64,000 bases of DNA from NCBI GenBank assembly GCA_030424715.1, contig JAUHWH010000001.1, forward strand, positions 186,001 through 250,000, in the 5' to 3' direction. The position numbers and the translations under genes are program-made. Below the pieces are notes generated by a model, which saw nothing but the letters and a program-made list of their open reading frames with translations, searched no databases and was not told where the DNA came from. Below, piece by piece: positions 50,198-59,680 of the stretch (position 1 is the stretch's first letter; each line of letters starts with the position of its first letter). The stretch is from Bdellovibrionia bacterium (GTDB lineage: Bacteria > Bdellovibrionota > Bdellovibrionia > Bdellovibrionales > JAGQZY01).

Positions 50198-50229
50198 GAC
50201 TTAAAAAGACCTGCGGAAACCGCAAGTCA

Positions 50230-50802
50230 TTACTTGGTTCCATCCTGACAGATCTCAATCTGTTTCAGTTGATTGATCCCCACTCTATCTGCCCGCGCTG
50301 AGCGCGTCGATATCACTCCAGCGGCCACCATGACAAAGGCATTGTCAGACACTGCAGGAGGACCCAGCGCTCCGCATGCGCCTGCACCAGGGGCAAAGGG
50401 ACCGACCGTTCCACCCACGGTGCCGACGGCTGCCTCATTCCAAGTTCGAAAGTTAGGGCAGTTACCGGCACAGGTGCAAGCCGCATTGGTACTAATACAA
50501 GCGTTGTCATTAACGGCGATTCCCAAATCTGTTCCATCGGCCACCAGCAGGCGGTATCCCAACTGCCCCACCGGAGCAAACCCCGTTTGCACGAAGTTAC
50601 CTGGGAACAAGCCAAATTCAGCCCGAGTGGCCGAGGCCGCTGCAAAATAGGTATTGAGAAGGTTGATGGACTCTTTCTGCCGGGCCCGGGCTTGAAAGCC
50701 TTGGTAAGAGGGAATCGCCATCAGCGAAACAATAGCGATAATGGCAACGACCACCATAAGCTCAACGAGCGAAAAACCTTTAACACTCTTTAGTGATGTC
50801 AC
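50230..50802 (-). CDS. pilA: Type IV pilin (PilA-like)
   Basis: 190 residues. Prepilin leader of nine residues ending KG, then FSLVELMVVVAIIAIVSLMA with Glu at +5: a textbook class III signal and N-terminal spine helix cleaved by PilD. The C-terminal domain has Cys in NDNACISTNAACTCAGNC, GAGACGALG and IEICQDG, the last two bounding a plausible D-region. Type IV pili are needed for prey entry in Bdellovibrio; whether this is the major pilin or a minor one is unclear as no other pil genes are near. AGGAGG precedes the ATG. Confidence 0.9.
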   Translation of the reverse strand: MTSLKSVKGFSLVELMVVVAIIAIVSLMAIPSYQGFQARARQKESINLLNTYFAAASATRAEFGLFPGNFVQTGFAPVGQLGYRLLVADGTDLGIAVNDNACISTNAACTCAGNCPNFRTWNEAAVGTVGGTVGPFAPGAGACGALGPPAVSDNAFVMVAAGVISTRSARADRVGINQLKQIEICQDGTK

Positions 50803-50875
50803 GACTCCCCTCCTTAGTTGCTATCCTATGGTAATAGAGCCTGGGTGAGAAAAGCAAGTCGCCGTAAACGAAAAA

Positions 50876-50909
50876 AAAGGCCGTCGCTTGAGTGAAAACG
50901 ACGGCCTTA
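50876..50909 (-). terminator. Rho-independent terminator after the lipoprotein gene
   Basis: AAGGCCGTCG / CGACGGCCTT, ten base pairs with a long loop, followed on the minus strand by eight T. It ends the transcript of 50966-52456. Confidence 0.88.
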
Positions 50910-50965
50910 AGTGTACGGGAGCTTTAAGAAGTGCCCGGGAGAGGCACCACTCACATTTTGTCTTG

Positions 50966-52456
50966 TTATCTGGGGACCACAGAGGCGCCTTGCGCATCTG
51001 AAATTTCTCGAGGATCGTATTGGAACCACATATCAAAGGCGGTACCAAGTCGAGGTTTCTCCGGAGTTGACTCAAACCCAACAATCGACTTGTAGGCGAT
51101 ATCGTTTCCGAATTGATCCGTCTCGTAAAACTTTTCATTGGCATAGAGATGGATATAAGTGATTTTGGCTTCTTTAAGAGTTATTAGCTCCATAGAGGCT
51201 TCAACCGAGTTATCCACATTTCCATCACCATTGTAGTCATGCCACAAACGAAGCTTTGTAAACACAGCATCGTTGGCATCGATGTAACCATCAGACATGA
51301 TCGCTTCGTTGGATCCGGCATCGTTGTTGTCATATTTCATCAAAGCGTGAAAGCCATCTCTCGCAAATGGTTTGTGAGCATCTGGACCAAAGGTGTTGTC
51401 ACCGAATAGCTGATCGATACCTAATACTTGACCAGACGCATTGGGTAGCACCAAGAAACGATAGCGCTCTTGGTCCCGACGAGTCCAACTCATCTTTTGA
51501 AACTTAAAGTTCTTTCCAGCATTATGAATGTGGAGAAAGTCGCCGCTATCAAGTACTGTCTGAGTTTGCTGACCAAGAAGATTGAAACCTTGAAAGTTAC
51601 GACGCTCACGAATGTCATCAACATCCACTTCGGCAACAGGGTTTGGGTTGGTTAGGTTTAAGTCACCACTCTTAAAGTAAGAGGCATCAGAGTTTCTCAA
51701 CTCGTCGGCTGTGGCATACTCAACACCGACCGTGTCAATCATGAGGGGATCGCCACCACCGTCACCGCCACCATCGCCGCCGCCGTCACCACCGCCATCG
51801 CCGCCACCAGGAACTTCTGGATTTGGATTATCAGTAATACACTCAGGCAATCTAGGGTTTGTAAGGCAAGTTTCCACTTCTGGCGTGGGAGTCTCGATAA
51901 CCGGAGGCTCAGGCTCAGTCACGACAGGTGGTTCGACCACGACAACACAAGTTTTTTGGTCACTGCTTAAAACATCGCAACGCTCACAATTACGCGAGGG
52001 GCGATCCACATCGTTGCCGAAAAAGATATATTGATTGCGTTGATCGCAGCGTTGCACTTCACAAATAGGTTGTTCAACTCCATCAATCACTCGAACGCCC
52101 TGGGCAACACAAGGTCGGCATCGTGTATAGTTACCGTCTCTTCCCAAAACCTGAAAGCGGCCATCGGGACAAAATTGAAAGGGAGGGAGAGGTGTTGGTG
52201 TATCAACTACGACCACCGGCTCTTCGGGAGTTTGAGGCGTTGGCGTATCAACATCTCCTGGGATGATTTGATCCGTTTGCCTTGGGCCCGTGTAAGAGGT
52301 TGTAGGCTCTTCAAAAACTGGGTTTTGCGAAAGGTGAGCCTCAGACTCAATACCACTGAAAGAATGAAACTGATTACAGTTCGACACTCCCACTAGGATT
52401 AAAACCAAGACAGCAGACTTAATCACTCTTTTAAATATGCTAGTAAGGTTGTTCAT
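50966..52456 (-). CDS. Large lipoprotein with Cys-rich modules and a calcium-binding-like C-terminus
   Basis: 496 residues. Signal peptide with lipobox VGVSNC (Cys27; Asn at -1). A Pro/Thr/Val-rich stretch (65-95) leads to Cys-rich modules (FCPDGRFQVLG, CRPCVAQG, CEVQRCDQRN, CERCDV, CLTNPRLPEC), then a GGGD repeat (about 217-236). The C-terminal 250 residues contain FGPDAHKPFARDGFHALMKYD, DGYIDANDAVFTKLRLW and HDYNGDGNVDNS, the EF-hand/dockerin-like pattern common next to RTX regions in large secreted proteins. Probably surface exposed and calcium binding. Function unknown. Confidence 0.75.
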   Translation of the reverse strand: MNNLTSIFKRVIKSAVLVLILVGVSNCNQFHSFSGIESEAHLSQNPVFEEPTTSYTGPRQTDQIIPGDVDTPTPQTPEEPVVVVDTPTPLPPFQFCPDGRFQVLGRDGNYTRCRPCVAQGVRVIDGVEQPICEVQRCDQRNQYIFFGNDVDRPSRNCERCDVLSSDQKTCVVVVEPPVVTEPEPPVIETPTPEVETCLTNPRLPECITDNPNPEVPGGGDGGGDGGGDGGGDGGGDPLMIDTVGVEYATADELRNSDASYFKSGDLNLTNPNPVAEVDVDDIRERRNFQGFNLLGQQTQTVLDSGDFLHIHNAGKNFKFQKMSWTRRDQERYRFLVLPNASGQVLGIDQLFGDNTFGPDAHKPFARDGFHALMKYDNNDAGSNEAIMSDGYIDANDAVFTKLRLWHDYNGDGNVDNSVEASMELITLKEAKITYIHLYANEKFYETDQFGNDIAYKSIVGFESTPEKPRLGTAFDMWFQYDPREISDAQGASVVPR

Positions 52457-52724
52457 GTTAATTCCTCCTGTACACCCATATGTAGAGCAACAGTGATACC
52501 AAGCGTGCCAAATACACTGAAAACAAATTAAACAATGAAGCGCCTAAACAGGTGTAAAAAAGTTCGACAAATGCTGTTTCATATTGAAACGACTAGGGTT
52601 CTATTGTGTATGTTTTGTACACGCCTCCGAGACAAAAAGCGGCACCGGTCGCGCTTTCCATGGAGTTTTAGCCTAAAAAGTGAGATAATTTAGGTGATTG
52701 GTTCAGTTCTATGGGGGAGCGTCA
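52457..52724. other. Divergent promoter region between two lipoprotein genes
   Basis: 268 bases separating the minus-strand lipoprotein from the plus-strand subtilase. It includes the inverted repeat GTTTCA-TAT-TGAAAC (52576-52590) and AT-rich stretches that could hold both promoters (a GATAATTT lies at 52683-52690), but I could not assign firm -35/-10 pairs. Confidence 0.45.
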
Positions 52725-54203
52725 TTGTCTAAAAATACGTGGGTGTGTCTTTTCATCGGATTTCTTTTACCCCTAGCACTATTCCAAAATTGCGGTAGCC
52801 AGTTTAAAGCCAACGAAAGCCAAGTCTCTTTTTCATTTTGCAAAGTGCAGGGCGATCAAACTAAATTTGCATCCAGTAAAATTCATCTGGATGCTCCCTT
52901 CTTCGCCGCTCAACAGAAAGTCGGGTTTACGGAGAGGCACTACTCCATCGTGCTGGACGTGCAATGCAGCCTAGAATCCGACGAACCTATGGAGTTCTTG
53001 GGGCAACAACTTGTGTTACAAGATGAGCACAAAAGGATGCAAAAGGCAGCCCTCACTTTAGCCATGCCTGCCAACCCAGACTTAAAAGCCTTTGAACTTG
53101 AGCTTGATAACAACCCATGCTTGCTAGCCGTCACAGAAAACCACGATATCAAACACACCCAGAGCAACCAGACATTCGCGGTCAACGACCCACAGGCTTC
53201 GAACCAGGCCCACCTGAGCTTTCTGCAACACTCACAATCTTTGGCTTTGCAATCAGCCATCAACAGACCGGTCGTGGTGGCCTTTATCGACACTGGCGTG
53301 GACTACAATCACCCGGACCTGCAATCTCGCATGTGGCGAGACAGCAGTGGACGTTATGGGTTCAACGTCCTCAGTCAAAGTTACGACCCTCTTGATGACG
53401 ACGGGCATGGCACTCATGTGGCTGGTATCGTTGCTGCCGTAGAAAATGACGGCAGCGGGGTGGCCGGTTTGACCGGCGACTATGTGCAAGTCATGGCGAT
53501 TAAAGTTCTTGATCGCAGTGGCGAGGGGACATCTCAGCAGGTTTACAATGGAATTCAATACGCCATCACCAACGGTGCCGACATCATCAACTTGAGTGTG
53601 GAATCCCAGGGGAGAAACACTCTGATGGAAGACGCATTAAGAGACGCGGTCAATGCCGGCATTGTGGTGACCGCCGCAACGGGCAACCAATCCAGTGAAA
53701 TAACAAACGGTGACCTCTATGCTCCGGCTTACATTGGTCCAGGTCTGGCCGGGGTCATTTCTGTGGCATCCGTCGACACCCAAGGAGTTCGCTTGTCCAA
53801 TTTTTCAAACTACAGCGCCACCTATGCTGAGATTTCGGCACCGGGTGCTGAAAATTCGGCGAACTCCAATGGCGGCATTCTATCAACGGAACTCAATGGC
53901 ACCAGCAAACGAATTCGCGGCACCTCACAAGCCGCTCCCATGGTGACCGCAGCGGCGGCTATGCTCATTGGATATTTAAAAACCAACGGTATCGCCTACA
54001 CCCCCAAAGGAATTGAAGACTTTTTAAAGAGCGATGGCGTCATGATCAACACCAACCTTAGACCTTACGTCTTTGGGGGCGGCATTCTCAATTTGGGATT
54101 TCTAGCCCAAAATCTAACCTCATATTTTTCAAACGCAAGTGCTGGGGATGGTTCCATCTTTAATGGTGGCGAAACCTCGGGCAACTCCTGTACCATTCCT
54201 TAG
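52725..54203 (+). CDS. Subtilisin-like serine protease lipoprotein (S8 family)
   Basis: 492 residues from a TTG at 52725, supported by GGGGGAG six bases upstream and a signal peptide ending LFQNC (Cys23; Asn at -1). An N-terminal region of about 160 residues, perhaps a propeptide, precedes the catalytic domain with the full triad: Asp189 in VVAFIDTGVDYNHPDL, His228 in DDDGHGTHVAGI, Ser401 in IRGTSQAAPMVTAAAAML; oxyanion Asn in TAATGNQSSE. It would be anchored to the outer membrane and cut proteins outside or in the periplasm. A role in prey digestion is inference. Confidence 0.92.
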   Translation: MSKNTWVCLFIGFLLPLALFQNCGSQFKANESQVSFSFCKVQGDQTKFASSKIHLDAPFFAAQQKVGFTERHYSIVLDVQCSLESDEPMEFLGQQLVLQDEHKRMQKAALTLAMPANPDLKAFELELDNNPCLLAVTENHDIKHTQSNQTFAVNDPQASNQAHLSFLQHSQSLALQSAINRPVVVAFIDTGVDYNHPDLQSRMWRDSSGRYGFNVLSQSYDPLDDDGHGTHVAGIVAAVENDGSGVAGLTGDYVQVMAIKVLDRSGEGTSQQVYNGIQYAITNGADIINLSVESQGRNTLMEDALRDAVNAGIVVTAATGNQSSEITNGDLYAPAYIGPGLAGVISVASVDTQGVRLSNFSNYSATYAEISAPGAENSANSNGGILSTELNGTSKRIRGTSQAAPMVTAAAAMLIGYLKTNGIAYTPKGIEDFLKSDGVMINTNLRPYVFGGGILNLGFLAQNLTSYFSNASAGDGSIFNGGETSGNSCTIP

Positions 54204-54292
54204 GACGAATTCTCTAAACAACCTTGAAAAGCCAGCCGAAATCACAGATGATAGTGAGGTGGCGCTTTCGTCACTAATGGAAATAGGTAGGT

Positions 54293-55138
54293 ATGGTTAA
54301 AACACGACGTTGGATTCTAATTGTTGATAGTGATGATGCCTTTCGCAAGTCAACAGCCGACCTTCTTGTCTCTCACTTTGGCAAAGAAGTCAAAATTGTT
54401 GAAGCCATCGATGGCAACGCCGCCATTAAAAAAATCAAGAATCAAACCTTTCATCTGATTATTTCTGATTGGGAGCTCCCAAAAAAATCCGGTGATGAGC
54501 TCATTGAGGCGACGCGCACTAACACCTTTAATGCCCACACACCTTTGATTATTTTATCAAAAGAAGAAGTTGAAAATATTGAAAAAGATTTTGAGTTCGT
54601 CAACTTCGTAAAAAAGCCCATCGACCCTTTCGAATTTGCACAAATCATCCGAAATCTCTTTAATTTAGGATCAACCGAAAAGATGATCTCGGCCAGTATC
54701 TTTGCTAGCCTTCTGGACTCCTCCATTGCCTTTCTAGAAGAGGCTATGCAGCGGAAAGATTTTTCCGTTGGCGAAATGAAGTTGAAAAAAAGTGGCGACG
54801 AGCTGACCGGAGATCATGCGGCCATCATTACGGTGTTCATAGGCAAGGTCTCCAACACCTTTTCTGTACTTTGTAGCGCAGAGACCCTTGAGGCCCTGCG
54901 CGACAACTCTAAAAAAATATCGGGGTCATCACTCGATGTTATCTGTAAGTCTTTGGGTTTTGTAATTTTAAAGCACGTTCTCACCGACTGTGGAATCATC
55001 AATCATAACGAAGTTCATACCAAAGACGTCTCACAAGATCCTGGCCTCCTCACCGAAAAACAAGGAATCGTCGTACCCATTTCAGCCAGTGGTATTGACT
55101 ACAAAATCTTTGCGACCACAAAGGGTGGAGACAAATAG
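54293..55138 (+). CDS. Response regulator with CheX-like C-terminal domain
   Basis: 281 residues. REC domain (1-125): WILIVDSDDAFRKS, phospho-acceptor Asp in LIISDWELPKKSGDEL, conserved Lys in FVKKPIDPFEF. The second half (about 130-281: ISASIFASLLDSSIAFLEEAM ... ELTGDHAAIITVFIGKVSNTF split by the core helix) follows the CheC/CheX pattern of a long helix with alternating strands. CheX-type domains dephosphorylate CheY; here it may act on its own REC or on another. No chemotaxis genes nearby. The ATG is preceded by TAGGTAGGT. Confidence 0.8.
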   Translation: MVKTRRWILIVDSDDAFRKSTADLLVSHFGKEVKIVEAIDGNAAIKKIKNQTFHLIISDWELPKKSGDELIEATRTNTFNAHTPLIILSKEEVENIEKDFEFVNFVKKPIDPFEFAQIIRNLFNLGSTEKMISASIFASLLDSSIAFLEEAMQRKDFSVGEMKLKKSGDELTGDHAAIITVFIGKVSNTFSVLCSAETLEALRDNSKKISGSSLDVICKSLGFVILKHVLTDCGIINHNEVHTKDVSQDPGLLTEKQGIVVPISASGIDYKIFATTKGGDK

Positions 55139-55155
55139 TCTTTACTCCTAAAAGT

Positions 55156-56823
55156 TCATCTATTTTTTTTCAAAAAGAAAAGAACAAACAGAAGACCCGC
55201 TAAGCCAAACATCGTCATACTTAGCACAGGAATTCCATAGACCATTTGAGAGGCCGTGGTATCAATGGTCATCGCTCCAGCGAGAGTCAATGCTGAGACA
55301 ATCAACCCAATAAACACCAGTCGCCCTGTTTGGTACAAAGTAACCTGCAAACCTTTAATGTCTTTGATCTCAACAGTTTTAGCAAAGTCCGGTTGATTGA
55401 TTTTCCGCAAATGAGTTTTGATCTCTTTGGGAAGGCTTTCAAACAGAGAGCTCCACTCTTTAAACTGGAACGAAACATCCGAAAACAGCTCAGTCGTCGT
55501 GACCTTGGTCTTCAGTAGATCTTTTGCAAACTCTTGAATGAACGGCAGCATGTCAAAATCATCCTGCACCATGCGAGCCAAACCTTCGATTGTTACCATG
55601 GACTTAAAAAACATCATCAACTCAGAAGGCAAGACCACATGATGTTTGGCGGCCACCCGTGAAGACTCAAGCAAGAGCTTACCCATATTAACGTTATTTA
55701 AATTCAAGCCAAAAAACGGCGAGAGAATGGATCTTAGATCTTGCGCAAGGGCTTGGCGTTCGGTGCGATTATTAAACGGAGCCAGTTCGATATACTCGTA
55801 GGCCAAGCGATCGTAGTCCTCGACCATCAAAGCCATAAACATACTGGCGATGGACATTTGAGTTTTGCGAGAAAGCCGCCCAACCATACCAAAATCAATA
55901 AATCCCAAGCGATTGTCGGGTAGCACAAATATATTGCCCCCATGCAAGTCACCATGGAACAAACCATCTTTAAAAACCATCGAGAAATAGGCGCGTAGCC
56001 CCACTTTCATCAGAGCTTCTCGGTTGACACCGTCTTGTTCAAAGGCGCCGGCACTGTTCATGGACTTTCCGGAGAGCTCCTCCATCACGAGGATCTTTGG
56101 TCCCGAATGGGTCAAATACACTTGGGGAATCTTCACTTTGGGATTGTCGGCAAAATTCTCTTGAAAACGCTTCAGGTTATTCGCCTCAACCACAAAATTG
56201 GTTTCAAGAGATATGGATCGAGAAAATTCATTCACCATCCCCGAAGGGTTGAATATTTTTGATTCGGGAATGTAATCTTCACAGAGGTCGGCCAATAAGA
56301 GCATGATGCGAATGTCATCATCAATAATTTCGGAAACATGGGGCTTTTGAATTTTTACAACGACGGGCGTACCATCCATCAACACAGCTCGGTGCACTTG
56401 TGCAATACTAGCCGAACCAATAGCGGTCTCAGAAAATTCACGAAAGACTTTTTTGTAGCCCAAGGGAAACTGCTGATTCAAGATCTCTTCGATCTGCAAA
56501 AAGGGCACAGGAGGAATGGAGTCTTGCAGTCGGCGGAATTCGTTAACGTAGTCCTGCGGAATCACATCGGGACGAGTCGCCAACAACTGACCCAGCTTGA
56601 TAAATGTGGGACCGAGTTCTTCGAAGGAAAGACGCACTCGCTGGGCCGTCGAGAGGTGACTGGTGTCACTCGCGGAAGACCAGGAGCTAATAAACGAATT
56701 AAGCCTTATTTTTTGGGCGACGTCTTGAAACCCGTTTTTTGCGAACACGCTGACTATTTTTCTTAGTCTTCCCGCGTTTTTTATTGTCGCGCCGATTTGT
56801 TTGGGAGTTTGTAACCAACTCAT
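55156..56823 (-). CDS. ubiB: UbiB/ABC1-family atypical kinase
   Basis: 555 residues from the ATG at 56823, supported by AAGGAGG inside the 3' end of rnr. The N-terminus GRLRKIVSVFAKNGFQDVA is that of the family; ELGPTFIKLGQLLATRPDVIP is the KxGQ motif, followed by SIASIAQVHRA-type Ala-rich loop (GSASIAQVHRAVL), VVKIQKP (Lys), HGDLHGGNIFV (catalytic) and LGFIDFGMVGRLS (metal). Two C-terminal membrane helices (about 500-552). These ATPases support isoprenoid-quinone biosynthesis. It overlaps rnr by 125 bases in another frame. Confidence 0.93.
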   Translation of the reverse strand: MSWLQTPKQIGATIKNAGRLRKIVSVFAKNGFQDVAQKIRLNSFISSWSSASDTSHLSTAQRVRLSFEELGPTFIKLGQLLATRPDVIPQDYVNEFRRLQDSIPPVPFLQIEEILNQQFPLGYKKVFREFSETAIGSASIAQVHRAVLMDGTPVVVKIQKPHVSEIIDDDIRIMLLLADLCEDYIPESKIFNPSGMVNEFSRSISLETNFVVEANNLKRFQENFADNPKVKIPQVYLTHSGPKILVMEELSGKSMNSAGAFEQDGVNREALMKVGLRAYFSMVFKDGLFHGDLHGGNIFVLPDNRLGFIDFGMVGRLSRKTQMSIASMFMALMVEDYDRLAYEYIELAPFNNRTERQALAQDLRSILSPFFGLNLNNVNMGKLLLESSRVAAKHHVVLPSELMMFFKSMVTIEGLARMVQDDFDMLPFIQEFAKDLLKTKVTTTELFSDVSFQFKEWSSLFESLPKEIKTHLRKINQPDFAKTVEIKDIKGLQVTLYQTGRLVFIGLIVSALTLAGAMTIDTTASQMVYGIPVLSMTMFGLAGLLFVLFFLKKNR

Positions 56824-58744
56824 CACTTCCCTCCTTGGTCAGTAAAAAATCAATTTTGCCATCTTCGGTATCCACAGCCGATACCAAAACACGAACCGTG
56901 TCACCGAGACGAAACTGCCGACCGGTTTTTTTACCCTTCAGAATCAAGTTTTCATCATCGAATTCAAAGAAATCATTGCCGAGATTTTCTATCTTTACTA
57001 GACCATCGATATCAAACTGTCGAAGTAATACAAAGCAACCAAACTTAGCCACACTACTAATAATCCCGGGGAAAATCTCTCCCACCTTATCGCTCAGAAA
57101 CCTTGCCTTCTTAATGGAGATCACCTGTCGTTCGGCCCGAACCGCGCGCTGTTCAGTGGCACTTAAGACAGTCCCGAATGTACCCAACTCCTCTTCACTG
57201 TATAAAAATCCCGCTTTGGAGTCAGTGAACAGTTTTTTGAGAATTCGGTGAATGACCAAGTCGGGGTAGCGACGAATGGGAGATGTGAAATGAGCATAAT
57301 CCGCAAAACCCAAACCAAAGTGACCAATGTTTTCAGCGGAGTAACAAGCCTGATTCATGGATCGTAAGGTCAAGATACTTAAAACCACGCCCTCAGGCTT
57401 GCCTTTAAATTCTTGTAAACTTTTAGTGAGCTTTTTTTGGAGCAAACCGCCTTTTAAACTTTGATCACTCCCAAATGTTTTTAAAAAGCTTTGAATTTTA
57501 TCGATATTCTCAGAATCAGGCGCCGGATGCACGCGGAACAAAGCGGCCTGCTTCTTTTTTTGGATCAAACGAGCCACCGCGACATTGGCGACCAACATCA
57601 ACTCTTCGATCAGCTTGTGGGCAAAAACTCGCTCACTCTTGATCACGTCGATAGTGTTTCCTAAATCATCGACGACCACCTCAGTCTCGGGAACATCTAG
57701 ATCGAGGGAGCCTTCGCGATAACGTTTGCTCATCAATATTTTTGCTAAGTCCGCCGCCTTCTCAATGGTTTTTTGAACGTCAGAGCGCTTATGAGTCTCG
57801 TCTCCATTTAAAATACTTTGGGCTTCTCCGTAGGTCACGCGAGCGTGAGAGTTGATCACGGCTTCATAGACTTTGGATTCTTTAAGAGCACCGTCAAAAG
57901 CCAACGTCATCTCACAAACAAAAGCAAGACGATCCACCTCTGGCTTTAGAGAGCAAATCCCATTTGACAGTTCTTCTGGTAACATCGGCACCACGAAGTT
58001 GGGCAGATAGACGCTGGTCCCGCGCTCGAAAGCCTGATCATCCAGAGCACTGCCCGGTCTCACGTAATGGCTAACATCGGCAATGGCCACCCACAGGCGA
58101 AAACCGGCGGGCGTGGACTCAACGCAAATGGCATCATCAAAATCTTTCGCCGTCACACCATCAATGGTTATCAAAGGTTTGTCGCGCAGATCGACGCGCC
58201 CCTGACATTCTTTTTTAAGAACCTCCTGCGGAATCGACTTCACCTCGTTGATGACTTTGAAAGGGAAATCCATGGGGACACTGCTCAGGTGCAAAATGCG
58301 CTTGATATCATTGTTGGGGTCTTGATCATCACCGATGATCTCTACGACCTTACCAGTGAAGTCGCCCTTTTTTGAGGGATAGTCGACAATGTCCACGGCA
58401 ACAAGGTCGCCATCAACAGCACCTCGAGAGCTTTTGTAAGGTATTTTTAAAACAGCACCCCACTTCTGAAAGCCGTCGAGAAGCTCGAGATCGCCCTTGC
58501 CCATTTTTTTGATTTTACCAACGACACGCTGAACGCCTCGCTCTAAGACTTTGACATCAACACCAAAAAACCGATCACCGCCCCGCTCTTTTTGCATCTC
58601 AGCTTCGACGCGGTCGTTGGTCATAATACCGGTCATTTCTTTACGGGATAAAAATAAGTCAGGTTGATCGGATTGGTCTGGTATTAAGAAACCAAAACCA
58701 TCGGGATGTCGTTTTACAAGGCCAGTCACACGTTCGGTTTTCAT
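56699..58744 (-). CDS. rnr: Ribonuclease R
   Basis: 681 residues. 3'-5' exoribonuclease of the RNB family. An N-terminal cold-shock-type domain (RVTGLVKRHPDGFGFLIPD) is followed by the RNB core, with TIDGVTAKDFDDAICVE (catalytic Asp cluster), VAIADVSHYVRPGSALD, RGTSVYLPNFVVPMLPEELSNG (split catalytic stretch), YAHFTSPIRRYPDLVIHRIL and the S1 domain near 595-650. A Lys/Arg-rich tail (RRDNKKRGKTKKNSQRV...) of about 40 residues is encoded in the region shared with ubiB. Shorter than E. coli RNase R (813), mainly at the N-terminus. Confidence 0.96.
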   Translation of the reverse strand: MKTERVTGLVKRHPDGFGFLIPDQSDQPDLFLSRKEMTGIMTNDRVEAEMQKERGGDRFFGVDVKVLERGVQRVVGKIKKMGKGDLELLDGFQKWGAVLKIPYKSSRGAVDGDLVAVDIVDYPSKKGDFTGKVVEIIGDDQDPNNDIKRILHLSSVPMDFPFKVINEVKSIPQEVLKKECQGRVDLRDKPLITIDGVTAKDFDDAICVESTPAGFRLWVAIADVSHYVRPGSALDDQAFERGTSVYLPNFVVPMLPEELSNGICSLKPEVDRLAFVCEMTLAFDGALKESKVYEAVINSHARVTYGEAQSILNGDETHKRSDVQKTIEKAADLAKILMSKRYREGSLDLDVPETEVVVDDLGNTIDVIKSERVFAHKLIEELMLVANVAVARLIQKKKQAALFRVHPAPDSENIDKIQSFLKTFGSDQSLKGGLLQKKLTKSLQEFKGKPEGVVLSILTLRSMNQACYSAENIGHFGLGFADYAHFTSPIRRYPDLVIHRILKKLFTDSKAGFLYSEEELGTFGTVLSATEQRAVRAERQVISIKKARFLSDKVGEIFPGIISSVAKFGCFVLLRQFDIDGLVKIENLGNDFFEFDDENLILKGKKTGRQFRLGDTVRVLVSAVDTEDGKIDFLLTKEGSDELVTNSQTNRRDNKKRGKTKKNSQRVRKKRVSRRRPKNKA

Positions 58745-58793
58745 ATTGGCTCAGACTAGCATAATCAATCTGTTGATGCTAGGAACTAAAAAT

Positions 58794-59501
58794 ATGGACA
58801 TCCCCCTCACTCTGCGCCCCATTGGAATCATACGAACGCCTTTCAAACAGAAGTTTGGCACCCCAAGGCAAGCGGGGCTGGTGGTAACAGCACGGGCTCA
58901 GATCGAGCTCAGCAACGACCATGTACCCACCGGAGCCCTTGCCGGCCTGTCACAATTTTCTCATATTTGGCTGCTCTTTCACTTCAACCGGAACACCAAT
59001 GAGACCATCAGCGGCAAAGTTCACCCCCCAAGACTCGGGGGGCAAAAAATGGGACTTTTTGCAACTCGATCACCCCACAGGCCCAATCCCATCGGCCTAA
59101 GTGTCGTAAAGCTAGAGGCCGTGGATGAGGCAAAGGGCACGCTGATTGTGAGCGGCGTGGACATGATCGACGGCACCCCCATCTTTGATATCAAACCTTA
59201 TATCGAACAATACGACCAAGTCTCTCAACCGGAGAGCGGTTGGCTGGAGCAGCAACAAGATAGCCAAAAAGAAGTCATCTGGTCAAATCAAGCTCTGCAA
59301 AATGCGGAGACTCTCAAGTTGGATTCAAAAATCCGTCATCTCATTACCGATGTGTTAAAGCATGACCTTCGCAATCAAGAAGACCGAAGAAAACAACAAC
59401 CCGACAAAAACTACCGAACTCTCCTCGAAAACTATGATGTGCACTTCACTCAATCCGGCTCAATGAGCACAGTCACTGACATTATCAAGAAGACCACTTA
59501 G
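58794..59501 (+). CDS. trmO: tRNA (N6-threonylcarbamoyladenosine37-N6)-methyltransferase TrmO
   Basis: 235 residues from the ATG at 58794 (upstream ATG at 58776 possible). IGIIRTPFKQKFGTPRQAGL is the family N-terminus; FSHIWLLFHFNRN, ATRSPHRPNPIGLSVVKLE and DIKPYIEQYDQ complete the YaeB/VirR-like beta-barrel SAM-binding fold. It methylates the t6A made by TsaD at position 37, linking it functionally to the tsaD gene in this window. Divergent from rnr. The C-terminus carries the extra helical domain of the long TrmO form. Confidence 0.93.
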   Translation: MDIPLTLRPIGIIRTPFKQKFGTPRQAGLVVTARAQIELSNDHVPTGALAGLSQFSHIWLLFHFNRNTNETISGKVHPPRLGGQKMGLFATRSPHRPNPIGLSVVKLEAVDEAKGTLIVSGVDMIDGTPIFDIKPYIEQYDQVSQPESGWLEQQQDSQKEVIWSNQALQNAETLKLDSKIRHLITDVLKHDLRNQEDRRKQQPDKNYRTLLENYDVHFTQSGSMSTVTDIIKKTT

Positions 59502-59592
59502 TTCGTAAAAAACAGTCAATGATTCGACCAGCACGTTTGTATGGTCGTCACCTTCAGACTTCAAAGCCGGCCTCTTGATGGGCCCGTGGAAC

Positions 59593-59658
59593 AACTGACG
59601 GTCCGCAGTCAGTTTTACGGAAAATTAAACAACTCAGCGTTGGGAGGCTCCCAAGCTG
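59593..59658. terminator. Two hairpins between the convergent trmO and aroC
   Basis: AACTGAC/GTCAGTT (59593-59599 and 59608-59614), followed on the plus strand by TTACGG, may end trmO. CAGC-TTGGGA ... TCCCAA-GCTG (59635-59658), followed on the minus strand by AGTTGTTTAATTTT, is a good candidate for the end of the shikimate operon. Confidence 0.55.
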
Positions 59659-59680
59659 ACGACATGAGAACGGCCATTTT

